DNA of 64,000 nucleotides from Paragyromitra xinjiangensis. Taxonomy: Eukaryota > Ascomycota > Pezizomycetes > Pezizales > Discinaceae. Under the pieces are notes generated by a model. It was not told where the DNA came from. It was given only the letters and a program-made list of their open reading frames with translations, and did no database searches. Location of the stretch: contig JBCAMK010000011.1 of the NCBI GenBank assembly GCA_038503065.1, positions 186,001 through 250,000 of the forward strand, read 5' to 3'. Shown in pieces: positions 33,601 through 43,357 of this stretch (position 1 is its first letter; every line of letters starts with the position of its first letter). The position numbers and the translations under genes were made by a program.

Positions 33601-35102
33601 TTTCATCCTCCATCGGGTCCTGCTCATCAATGGGTGTGGGTGTTCTAGCAGCCAGGCCTGATTGCCTAGCCGGGTTGCGCGCGGGGGATAGCGTCTCACT
33701 GGGGCCGGTCAGGCATTTCAACATCTTGATCTTCAGGAGCTTCGTTGCCAATGCGAAGGTTTGCCACTCTGCTGGTGGATCGCCGGAGGCTTTGGTCGGT
33801 CCTCTCCCTCTCCCTCTCCCTCTCCCTCTCCTCATTGTCTGCGGGTTCGGTGTTTCGTCCTGCGCTGCCGACTCTGACACTGACACATGGGGAGGTGCTG
33901 GGGCTGGAGCTGGAGCTTGTGGAAGCGGTCGTGAGTGATACCATTAAGATCCCCATGCGGCTAGCATTGGATACAGCAAACTCCCAATCCGCCTCTGTAA
34001 GCTCATAAGCGTCCAGATCAAACTTCGGTTGCGGTGATGGCGTGGTGCTGGCCAAGTACTGAGCGACTGTAACCCAAGGAAAGATAGGCCATATTCGGTC
34101 TCTACCCAGCGCTCGAAGTCACCCCAGTACTGCAGGCGGCGTTGGATGTTTGCCTGAAACTTTAGGGCGCTCCTTTTCGGCACTTCCGGTGGGTGATTAT
34201 CCCATACCATTTGAAGATCGACTCGTTTCTCAATCGTGGGTTCCGGATCTCCACGGTCTTCCACTCGAATCCTGCTGCGTGGTGGGCTCCCAGAGTCTCG
34301 CTGGGATGGAGCTGTACGGGCTGCAGGGACGGCATCGCGCCTTGCCAAAGTTCGAGACCGAGAAGTACTCCTAGCACCAGTGCTTCTTCTAGCACCGACC
34401 TGGGTCGAAGGAGAGGCTTGAGAGGTAGAAGGGGCCCGGGTTGCTGGCCTTCTCGCACTTGAGGTGGCGGTCGAAGGAGTGGCAGACGAAGAAGAAGTGC
34501 CTGCGGTTGCTGATCGTCGAGATGCCCTTGGAGTAGTAGCTACAGAAGCCGGAGCTGGAGCCGCTGGCCGTCTCGGGGTGGCAGCCGGGGTGCCGCCACT
34601 GCGTACGGCCTGCCGAGCAGCACAGCCTAGAACCCGATGGGCATCGCGAATATCGTTGAGAACTACGGGGTCATTGGGACCAAGAGCAAAAAAACCCGAG
34701 CACCATCGACTAGGCCCTCGAGTATGGTCATATATTCCTATTTATATCAAGAGAGGTCAGAGTGTGCGATGTCAGAGTGTGCGATGTCAGAGATAACGGA
34801 GGTCAGAGTACGGGATGTCAGAGTGGGGGTTTAGATTGGTATACCTGAAGTTTCCCCACTTGAGGTTGCGGGCCGGCGGGGACAATATTCCTTGTGGTAA
34901 CTTGCGCTAGTGAAGGCGACTGAGCAGTGGCATACTTCGTCTTCCATGCTACTAGCTCTGAAACGGCATCGGTAACAGCATCTGAGCCGAGAAATTCCTG
35001 CGTCTCCGACTTGTCCAACTTAAAGGCAGTTCTCACATTTTCGACGGTATAATTAGATGCGGCTATCGGCCACTCTCGAATATTACCACCTGCTTGTGCC
35101 AT

Positions 35103-35656
35103 TGTCAAGTCGCTATCGTAGTAGGTATGCTAGTGCTGTCAAAGAAGTCGCTTGGGTGGAGGACTCGGATAGGCGAGTATAGACTTGCAGCTAGCCGGGC
35201 GAGCGGTCTCTTTATATACATAGCGGGGTATAGTCCTCTGACGTTGATTGTTCGATGTCTCTGATGCCCAAATGCTGCTTCCCGAGATTGCAAGGGTGGT
35301 GGTGGTTGTGGTGGTGGTGGTGGTGGTGGTGGTAGTGATGGCGAGGCGGAAGCGGAGGTTGAGGTTGCTGTGTTTGTTCAATGACGTTGGCGGCTGGTCT
35401 AGCCAGGTTAGGTGCTTCCGGCTGCAGCCTCGTTTCCCGATTCGGCTTATCCCTTTAACAAGCAAACAAAGGCAGTCAACAGCCACACGAATCTGACCTA
35501 CAATCCAGAACTTATATACGTCCGCCCAGATCTCACCACGTCAGAGTTAGAGTCGGTTGGTGTCAGTGTCAGTGTCAGTGTCAGAGCTAGAACCCTTTGT
35601 TTTTGCTTCGTTTGTTTGATTGTCTAACTTCAAGCAGCGATCCCGCCGCCCTTTCA
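35103..35656. promoter_or_regulatory. Divergent intergenic region between SNF2 and transposase
   Basis: Holds a (GGT)n tract at about 35296-35335 and a cluster of TGTCAG/GTCAGAGT motifs at about 35538-35587. It presumably contains both promoters; no core promoter element was identified with confidence. Confidence 0.4.
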
Positions 35657-36313
35657 ATGCCCTCTGGACTGGATTTTCTTTGTGGAATCTGCGGAAAGTC
35701 CTTTGTTAGCCCAGGTGGCTTGACTGTCCATCATCGTCGAACTCACAATAAGCAGTCCCGAGATCGTGTAAGGTTCGATGAAGACGACGCGGACAATAGC
35801 TGTCCCGGACAGGAGGAGGAGGAGGAGGAGGAGGAGGGTGCGCCCCGAAGACCAGATACTTTTCCTGATGCGGGCATCGCTCTACCATGCCCACCAGTAA
35901 CTCATCCATGTGATAGCCCCGATTGGCATCCTTTGTTTCCTTTCGAATCAAAGTTACAATGGGACTTCTGCCGTACCCATGTAGAGGAGAATACGGGAAA
36001 GGCCGCCCTGGATCGTATGATACGTCGTGGAATATTCAATGATAAGATCAATATTAAAAGTGCCGATCATTTCCGCGAGTTGATACATGCTATGGATGAC
36101 GGACTTGACTGCGAATGGATGGAGGGTACGGTTAATATCGAAGGTGAAGAGGTGGAATACTGGTATCGAGATCCAATGGCAATCCTAAGATATCTTTTCG
36201 GCCACCTACCTTTCAAAGACCACTTGACTTATTCTCCGATAAAGGAGTATGGGTCCGACGGCAAACGATTATATTCTGAGATGTGGACAGGCAACTGGTG
36301 GTGGCGGCAACAG

Positions 36314-36408
36314 GTAAAAGCCCTTCTAGTCTCGGCTCCCTGACTCTGACACTGACACTGACACTGACACTGACACTGACACCGATGTTTATATTGACTT
36401 CGAACTAG
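36314..36408 (+). other. Transposase intron loaded with TGACAC repeats
   Basis: Donor GTAAAA, acceptor CGAACTAG, 95 nt. It contains CTCTGAC followed by six tandem ACTGAC units. Splicing keeps the frame (WWWRQQ|ENAPKG). Confidence 0.8.
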
Positions 36409-37761
36409 GAGAACGCTCCCAAGGGGGCAACGATTGCACCGATTATTATCGGTAGCGACAAAACAATGCTATCCACATTGAGCGGTGATAAGAGTGCATG
36501 GCCAGTATATATGTCGGTTGGAAACCTCGCGAAAAAGAAACGACGAGCCGTCAGAATGAATGGGTTGGTCTTGCTTGGAATCCTCCCTAAAATCCCAAAG
36601 AACCCAGCAAGAGAAACGACGAGAAAGACCTTTCACGAGGCAATCCGGCAGATGTTGCGCCCTTTTGAATCCACAGGCCAGGAAGGGGCAGATGTCGTTT
36701 GTGCAGACGGATATACAAGGAAAGTCTTTCCCGCATCGCGACATGGATAGCCGATTACCCAGAAATGGTCACTCTGACATTGGTAAAGTCTATGTGGTGC
36801 CCTAGGTGCGAATGCACCCCGACAACTTAAGTACTCTGACTGGGGTCCCGCCACCCCCAGAGATCCCACCCGCTATGCTCTAATGTCGACAGCGGAGCTC
36901 GAAGCCGTAGGGCAGTGGAGATTTGATTTCGAAAACTTTACCGCCCACCACGTTCACTGCAATATCTATCATGCAATCAATCCAGACCGGCTTCATCAAT
37001 TACTCAAGGGCGTCCTGAAGGACCATACATGGAAGTGGGTATGTACATATCTCGTACAGGAGCATGGACCACACGTCATCGCGGAGATTGATCAGCGGTT
37101 CGCAGAGATACCCCTGTTTAGTGATCTGAAGAACTTCGGTCACAAATTTTCCCAGATTTCTCAGTGGACGGGGGCAGAATACAAGCACATGCTGAAGGTG
37201 TGGATCGGGGTCTTAGCACCATTTTTTAAAAGACGAGCGGAGCACTTGAGATGTCTGAAACATCTTACTGAATTCATTATGTTTGCCGGCTATCACTCCC
37301 ATACAGAGAACACCCTGGAAATGATGGATAAAGCAATGGCGGGCTACGAGTCTCTTTTGGGGAACTTCGTGGAATCCAGGGACTCTGGAAACTTTGACCG
37401 CATACCAAAGCTTCACATGATGCGCCATTACACCGAGAGTATACGCGACTTCGGATCATGTGACAACTCTGACACAGAGCAAAGTGAAGCCGCGCATTCC
37501 TGGATGATCAAAGAGGCCTATCGATCAACGAACAAGGTAAAGCCGCTTTTGCAAATGCTAAGATGGGAGGATAGATTGTTCAAACTTAAAGCACGAACCG
37601 CGCTGCTGCAACATCTGATAAAGACCGGCTCACGATGGGCAACAGTCTGTTTATCTCTTGTGGATGAGTTACGAGTCGGTCGGAAAGAAAGGAAAACTGT
37701 CATAAGTGGGCATATTCCCAAGCAAGTTTTGATGGGAAAACTGCAGCTACCGCGCCACATC

Positions 37762-37885
37762 AACGTGTCAGCGTCAGAGTTGACGCCCACGTCAGAGCTG
37801 GCCCCCACGTCAGAGCTGGCCCCCACGTCAGAGCTGGCGCCCACGTCAGAGTTGGCGCCCACGTCAGAGTTGGCGTCCGCGTCAG
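37762..37885 (+). repeat. 18-nt in-frame repeat encoding TSELAP
   Basis: About seven units of ACGTCAGAGYTGGCNCCC. Each contains GTCAGAG and is read in phase as T-S-E-L-A-P within the transposase. Confidence 0.9.
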
Positions 37886-38604
37886 AGTTGCTGAAGCTTG
37901 TACGGGATTATCTCTTTACAATCCAATCCGGGGCGAACACTAGTTATCATTTGACACAATATCGAAGCAGTATCCCCTGGATTGCAGCACAAAAGGTTAC
38001 GATGGGCACAGGAGTGGTGGCCAGCTTCCCTTCTCACAACGACCCCGAGGAATTCTGCACAGAATTTGCGCGATGTGTGACCGATTGGAGGGGAGATGGC
38101 TCCCGGTACGACCACGTCCTCATTCAAACAGGCGCAGGGTTAGTGGCCCTAACCAGAGCTACTTCAATGAGACTGGCTTGAAGCCGGCAGAGCTCATTTG
38201 TGTTTTCACCTTCATCGACAAGGTCCCCGATGGAAATAAAGACAACGGTCGTCCAAAGTTTCGCAAAATAGGCCACGAACTGGCGTTGGTGGAATATCTG
38301 ACTGTGATGAATGCCGGTAGGCCTAACCCAAACAGCGGCATGATAGAAGTCCGTAAACAATCGGAGCTATCGGATACCGGAGTCACGACAAAGCGGAGAA
38401 TTATTCCAGTGAGCCGTATATCCCGTGCTGTTCACCTCATCGCTGCAGAAGCAGGCAAAAAGGCGATATTTCACCAACAACTACATCGATGCAGAGACGT
38501 TTAACACGGTTTATTAGGGAAGGTCCGCGTTAGAGGGTGGGTGTCAGAGGGTCGGTGTCAGAGTGTTGGTGTCAGACTTGGTGTCAGAGTGTTGGTGTCG
38601 AGGC

Positions 38605-39445
38605 GAAGTCCGAGTGTGTCGAGATTGAGGACAACAAAGAGGGAATTCCTCCAGACCAGCAGCGTCTCATTTTCGACGGCAAGCTAGGCTACTCAGAAGG
38701 AATCGACTTTGCACTTGGTCCTTAGCGCCGTGGTGGTTCCCAGTAGATCGGATGGCAACTGCAGGACGCGATTACGGGAAATGTTTTCATATTGATGTTG
38801 GATGAGAACAAGAAAGGCATTCCTCCAGACCAGCAGCGTCCCATTTTCGACGGCAAGGCTAGGCTACTCAGAAGGAGTCGACTTTGCACTTGGTCCTTAG
38901 CCGTGGTGGTTCCCAGTAGATCGGATGGCACTGCAGGACGTGATTACGGGAAATGTTTTCATATTCATGTTGGATGAGAACAAGGAGGCCATTCCCCCAG
39001 ACCAGCAGCGTCTCATTTTCGACGGCAAGCTAGGCTACTCGAAGGAGTCGACTTTGCACTTGGTCCTTAGTCTTCGTGGCGGTTCCCAGTAGATCAGATG
39101 GCAACCGCAGGACGCGATTACGGGAAATGTTTTCATATTCATGTTGGATGAGAACAAGGAAGGCATTCCTCCAGACCAGCAGCGTCTCATTTTCGACGGC
39201 AAGCTAGGCTACTCAGAAGGAGTCGACTTTGCACTTGGTCCTCGGTCTTCGTGGCGGTTCCTAGTAGATTAGATGGCACTGCAGGACGCGATTACGGGAA
39301 ATGTTTTCATATTCATGTTGGATGAGAACAAGGAAGGCATTCCTCCAGACCAGCAGCGTCTCATTTTCGACGGCAAGCTAGCGCCACCCAGAAGGAGTCG
39401 ACTTTGCACTTGGTCCTTAGTCTTCGTGGCGGTTCAGTAGATCAG
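38605..39445 (+). pseudogene. Array of five truncated polyubiquitin-derived units
   Basis: Five direct units spaced 173-174 nt (ATTCCTCCAGACC at about 38645, 38819, 38992, 39165 and 39339). One frame reads [19 protein letters not shown], which matches ubiquitin residues around 32-48. A second frame in the same unit reads [16 protein letters not shown], matching the ubiquitin C-terminus. Normal polyubiquitin units are 228 nt; here the segment between GK and QKEST is deleted, which shifts the frame. Each unit therefore has a stop in every relevant frame. It is a captured and amplified host gene fragment, not a functional gene. Confidence 0.85.
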
Positions 39446-39539
39446 ATGGCAACCGCAGGACGTTATTACAGGGAATTTTTTCATATTCATGTTGGATTAG
39501 GATAGGTCTTTAGCTAGTACTTGGGGTGTTTCTGTTTCT

Positions 39540-39960
39540 TGTGGCATACTGGTAGCGAACATAGCGAAAGCACGTCTAGTAGCGAATCAAAGGACTTAAA
39601 CTAGCAAACATAGCGAAAGCACGTAAAATAGTAGGCATGTCAGAGTTAGTGGTAGCAAAATGGTAGACATGTCAGAGTTAGCAGTAGAGTGCACGGATAT
39701 TAGCGAGCATAGTAAAAGCCCGCGGTAGCAAAGGTAGCAAAATGGTAGACATGTCAGAGTTAGCGGTAGAGTGCACGGATATTAGCGAGCATGGTGAAAG
39801 CCCGCGGTAGCAAAGGTAGCAAAATGGTAGACATGTCAGAGTTGCACAGATATTAGCAAGCCCGGTGAAAGCCCATGGTAGCAATGGTAGCAAAATGGTG
39901 GGCACGTCAGAGTGGGTGGTAGAGTGCACGGATATTGGCGGGCATCGCGAAAGACCATGA
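39540..39960. repeat. Right subterminal repeats with GTCAGAGT
   Basis: Four to five units of about 85 nt: GTAGCAAAATGGTAGACATGTCAGAGTT followed by GTGCACGGATATTAGCGAGC. Each carries one octamer. Confidence 0.85.
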
Positions 39961-40121
39961 AAGGAGAGCTAACACACAAAGCCTCCCGAAAGTATACGGG
40001 AAGGCTACGAGATTGCTCGCTAAAGGCGCCATGCGCTTTGAGAGACTACCAAAAGCACGGATATGCTATGGGAGGCGTGTGGTAGGACCCATATGTTAGG
40101 CGAGGCTACCGGAAATTGCTA

Positions 40122-43100
40122 AATTTTACCGCGGCCTACGACCCTTTTGGGGCTTTTCGCGACGATGAGAGTGGAGGGGATGTGAGCCTGAGGCTACCAG
40201 TGGAGTATAGGGAATGGGCGGATGTCTTCAGCAATGAGAAGAGCTCAAAGCTGCCGGAGCATGGTGCTTTCGATCACCACATCAACCTACAACCAGGAAC
40301 AAAGCCACCATTCGGGCCCTTGTATGCTTGCTCTGAATCCGAGCTCAAGGCCCTCCGAGAGTTCCTGAACAAGGCCCTGCCATCCGGAAAGATATCAAGG
40401 TCCAATTCCCCCGCCGCTGCGCCTATCCTGTTCGTTCCTAAGCCTAATGGTACTCTCCGCATCTGCGTCGACTACCGGGGCCTTAACAGGATCACAGTGA
40501 AGGACAAATACCCGCTACCATTGATGTCTGAGTTGAGGGACAGGCTGAGAACCGCTAAGGTCTTTACCAAGATTGACCTGAAGGATGGGTTCAACCTGTT
40601 GAGGATAGCCAAAGGGGACGAGTGGAAGACGGCGTTCAGGACCCGGTATGGCTTGTATGAGTACAATGTCATGCCCTTCGGCCTCTGTAATGCCCCTTCG
40701 TCGTTCCAGGCTATGATCAATGAGGTGTTGCATGACCTATTGGATCTGGGCGTGATAGTATACTTAGATGATATACTTATCTACACAGAGACAATTGGGG
40801 AGCATCAACGCCTCGTTCAGAAGGTGCTGCAGAGGCTTCGAGAGGCAAGTCTGCATGCACACATAGACAAGACCTTCTTCCACTTGAAGGAGGTTGAGTA
40901 CTTGGGATACCAGATCTCCGAGCGTGGCATTTCTATGTCTAAAGAGAAGGTCAACGCCGTGAAGGACTGGCCAGTCCCTAGGAACGTGAAGGATGTGCAA
41001 GCCTTCCTAGGCTTTGCCAACTTCTACCGCAGGTTCATCGCCGGGTTTAGCAAGGTGTGCAAACCACTTACTGACCTGCTGAGGAAAGAAGGGAAGTGGC
41101 ACTGGACCACTGCCTGTGACAGGGCTTTCGAGGAACTCAAGCAGCTGTTCACCAGCGAGCCTATCTTGGTCCACTTCCACCCACAGAGACGCACAGTTGT
41201 AGAGACTGATGCTTCTGACTTTGCGAAGGGAGCTGTGATGTCCCAGTATGGCGAGGATGGCAAGCTGCATCCTGTTGCTTTCTATAGCAAGAAGCACTCG
41301 CCAGCTGAGATCAACTATGACATCCATGACAAAGAAATGGGTGCCATAGTAGCTGCGTTCCGGGAATGGGAGCACCTTCTTAAGTCCGTTGAGGGAGAGG
41401 TTGTGGTCTTCACCGATCATAGCACTGAGTACTTCAACAGTACTAAGGTTTTGACCCGCCGACAGGCCAGATGGGCTGAGGACCTGGCGGGGTTTGATTT
41501 CAAGGTCATCTACAGACCCGGTGAGCGGAATGGCAAGCCTGATGTCCTATCTAGACGTTGGGATCACCGTCTGGGAGAGGGAGGTGAACCTGCTGCCCCA
41601 CAGCCGCAGTTGTTTTTCCGTCCTGGACAGCTTGTCATGAACTCAGCCAGACTCAGTGCTGTGAGAGTTCACCAGCTGCAATCGCCGTTCCTGCAGAAGC
41701 TGAGAGATGTGTCGTTGGGAGATGAGCAGTGGCAAGGGATCCGTAAGGCTTTGGAGGAGAAGAAGACTGGACTCGACCAGGCCTTGTCCCTTTCTGAGGG
41801 ACTGGTGTTCTTCAAGAACCGCTGGTACGTCCCGGAAGGCAGAGACCTCCGGCAAGAGATCTTCTCTGAGAACCATGATAGCGGGATCGCAGGGCACTTT
41901 GGGCAGTACAAGACCGCTGAGAGAATCAAGGCGAACTTCTACTGGCCCAACATGGACAAGGACATAGAGGAATACGTCCGCAGCTGTGATAGCTGTCAGA
42001 GGAATAAGACAGCTCGCCACAAGAAGTATGGTGAGCTGCTTCCCTTGGAGATTCCCTATCGTCCCTGGGCATCGATTTCTATGGACTTCATTGTGGGACT
42101 ACCTGAGTCCAATGGGTACACCAAGGTGTGGGTCATAGTTGACCGCTTCTCCAAGATGGCTCACTTTATTCCGCTGCCAACGCTGAATAAGACTGAGGAC
42201 ATGGCGAAGCTCTTCCTTACTGAGGTATGGAGACACCACGGGCTCCCTGAGGACATAGTCTCGGACAGAGACAGCAAGTTCCTGTCCCACTTCTGGCAAT
42301 CATTGATGGACCTCCTCTCAGTTAAGCTGAACCTATCGACGGCCTTCCACCCACAGACAGATGGCCAAACGGAACGGGTTAACCAGACGCTAGAGCAGTA
42401 CATGCGTACGTACTGTTCCTATCAACAGGACGACTGGGCAGAGTCACTACCTCTTGCGGAGTATGCCTACAACTCTGCCATCTCCGAGGCCACCAAGTAC
42501 TCGCCGTTCTGCGCCAACTATGGGTTTGAACCTAGAACCAACTGGCCCAAACCAAAGCCGTCTACTGAGTGGAGCAATTCAGCGAGCGAGGTGATCATTT
42601 CCCAGTGGGAGACTATCTGGGGACACATGAACGCAAACCTGGCAAAGGCAAGACTCCGGATGGCCTGGTGGTATGATAAACACCACATGAAGGCGCCAGA
42701 GGTAAAGCCTGGGGATGAAGTGATGCTTGATCGCCGCAATGTGCAAACAAAGCGGCCAATGAACAAGCTGGACCGCAAGAAGCTCGGTCCCTTCAAGGTT
42801 GTGAAGGCTGTAGGCAAGCGTGCTTACCAGCTAGACCTACCCCCGCAGATGAAGATTCATCCTGTGTTCCATGTCAGCCTACTGGAGCCATACAAAGCTC
42901 CTGCAGACCCGCGGAGAAGAGTGCCCCCGCCGGAGCCAGAGGAGATAGAAGGCCAGGAGAACTGGGTGGTCAACGAGGTGGTGGATTCGAGGGTGAACCG
43001 GCAGGTGAAGAGGGTGGAATACCTAGTGCTCTGGGAAGGATTTGAGCAGGAGGACGCTACTTGGGAACCATGGGAGAACCTGAAGAGGACTGCGGAGAAT

Positions 43101-43169
43101 GCACTCCTGGACTTCCACAAACGCTACCCCAAGAAGCCTAGGGATGCTCGAGTGAAGGGGCTATCGTAG
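40122..43169 (+). CDS. Gypsy3 pol, 3' part: RT, RNase H, integrase, chromodomain
   Basis: Open frame of about 1015 codons, continuing the protease frame after the 13-kb insertion. RT: VDYRGLNRITVKDKYPLPLM and catalytic YLDD near residue 216. RNase H: ETDASDFAKGAVMSQYG and a slightly shortened FTDHSTEYF. Integrase: HHCC region (HDSGIAGHFGQ...CDSCQRNK), SMDFIVGL, SDRDSKFLSHFW and QTDGQTERVNQTLEQYM. Chromodomain: VVDSRVNRQVKRVEYLVLWE then ATWEPWENL. No stops, so this half was still intact when it was split, but it now lacks a start. Confidence 0.92.
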   Translation, partial: NFTAAYDPFGAFRDDESGGDVSLRLPVEYREWADVFSNEKSSKLPEHGAFDHHINLQPGTKPPFGPLYACSESELKALREFLNKALPSGKISRSNSPAAAPILFVPKPNGTLRICVDYRGLNRITVKDKYPLPLMSELRDRLRTAKVFTKIDLKDGFNLLRIAKGDEWKTAFRTRYGLYEYNVMPFGLCNAPSSFQAMINEVLHDLLDLGVIVYLDDILIYTETIGEHQRLVQKVLQRLREASLHAHIDKTFFHLKEVEYLGYQISERGISMSKEKVNAVKDWPVPRNVKDVQAFLGFANFYRRFIAGFSKVCKPLTDLLRKEGKWHWTTACDRAFEELKQLFTSEPILVHFHPQRRTVVETDASDFAKGAVMSQYGEDGKLHPVAFYSKKHSPAEINYDIHDKEMGAIVAAFREWEHLLKSVEGEVVVFTDHSTEYFNSTKVLTRRQARWAEDLAGFDFKVIYRPGERNGKPDVLSRRWDHRLGEGGEPAAPQPQLFFRPGQLVMNSARLSAVRVHQLQSPFLQKLRDVSLGDEQWQGIRKALEEKKTGLDQALSLSEGLVFFKNRWYVPEGRDLRQEIFSENHDSGIAGHFGQYKTAERIKANFYWPNMDKDIEEYVRSCDSCQRNKTARHKKYGELLPLEIPYRPWASISMDFIVGLPESNGYTKVWVIVDRFSKMAHFIPLPTLNKTEDMAKLFLTEVWRHHGLPEDIVSDRDSKFLSHFWQSLMDLLSVKLNLSTAFHPQTDGQTERVNQTLEQYMRTYCSYQQDDWAESLPLAEYAYNSAISEATKYSPFCANYGFEPRTNWPKPKPSTEWSNSASEVIISQWETIWGHMNANLAKARLRMAWWYDKHHMKAPEVKPGDEVMLDRRNVQTKRPMNKLDRKKLGPFKVVKAVGKRAYQLDLPPQMKIHPVFHVSLLEPYKAPADPRRRVPPPEPEEIEGQENWVVNEVVDSRVNRQVKRVEYLVLWEGFEQEDATWEPWENLKRTAENALLDFHKRYPKKPRDARVKGLS

Positions 43170-43357
43170 CCATGTTTCCTTTGTCTCTATTTCCTATCAA
43201 CGATACAAGCTACCTTTCCTGCATTTCAATCATTTCCTATCGGCGGTATTCTCTCTTTATTCATTTCACTTGTACAACACCATCATAGACTTAGACCTAG
43301 ACATAGAACGAGTATTGTAACTAGACCCTGAGGGCAGGTTCTTGGAGAGGGAGGTAC

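Larger units (their letters stand above)
30573..35102 (-). pseudogene. SNF2-family helicase carried by the 13-kb element
   Basis: Start ATG 35102 (MAQAGGNIREWPIAASNYTV); stop at 30573. A long disordered Ala/Arg/Glu-rich N-terminus precedes the ATPase. ATPase landmarks in order: FKFMDHQIIGINWMKEKE, Walker A ADDCGTGKT split by an intron at 32823-32891, TLIICPVPMISEW after splicing 32559-32622, DEAH box LVLDEAHRF (about 32300), motif III KWMLTATPL, then YSGLSNKNRDKI...NEGINLHY and motif VI SRVRRIGQKEEQNTERL near the C-terminus. Such proteins use ATP to translocate on DNA or chromatin. The frame breaks near Walker A, after LHYG and before DTIMVEQG, so this copy is probably inactive. All four introns I could delimit (31006-31174, 32559-32622, 32823-32891, 34748-34844) contain the element's CTCTGAC/TGTCAG motif. 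It is divergent from the transposase gene, with about 550 bp between. Confidence 0.75.
35657..38517 (+). pseudogene. Plavaka-like transposase, frameshifted
   Basis: Start ATG 35657 (MPSGLDFLCGICGKSF). An N-terminal C2H2 finger spans residues 9-30 (C9, C12, H25, H30), then an acidic run. The transposase core follows: PFESKLQWDFCRTHVEENTG, WYRDPMAILRYLFGH, an intron at 36314-36408, then GATIAPIIIGSDKTMLS, WPVYMSVGNLAKKKRR and NGLVLLGILPKIPK. Next come WIADYPEMVTLTL, FTAHHVHCNIYHAINPDRLH and LLKGVLKDHTWKW, and a C-terminal INEDT-like domain ending ETFNTVY, stop 38517. This order matches the Plavaka group of CMC/CACTA-related transposases. Frame breaks near 36730, 36808, 38160 and 38462 indicate decay. 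An in-frame SELAPT repeat (37762-37885) is built from the element's octamer. Confidence 0.8.
27150..40115 (+). mobile_element. 12,966-bp Plavaka-like DNA transposon with cargo
   Basis: Inserted in gypsy3 pol with the duplication TTGCTA (27144-27149 and 40116-40121). Deleting the element and one TTGCTA restores an uninterrupted pol frame; the IGAA-to-RLP linker is then 42 residues, against 43 in gypsy A. Contents left to right: subterminal repeats, a DUF6532-like gene (-), an SNF2 helicase gene (-), a Plavaka-like transposase gene (+), a polyubiquitin-derived array and right subterminal repeats. Long terminal inverted repeats are not obvious. Subterminal inverted matches are CTACCACCCGCC (27147-27158) with GGCGTGTGGTAG (40074-40085), and CCGTGCTTTT (27294-27303) with AAAAGCACGG (40051-40060). 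The octamer GTCAGAGT is dispersed throughout and I did not find it outside. Confidence 0.8.

Noticed and set aside
27147..40085. Element ends placed at CTACCAC / GTGGTAG instead of 27150 / 40115
   Set aside because: That placement gives no target duplication and leaves 30 bp of non-pol sequence; the TTGCTA placement restores pol exactly.
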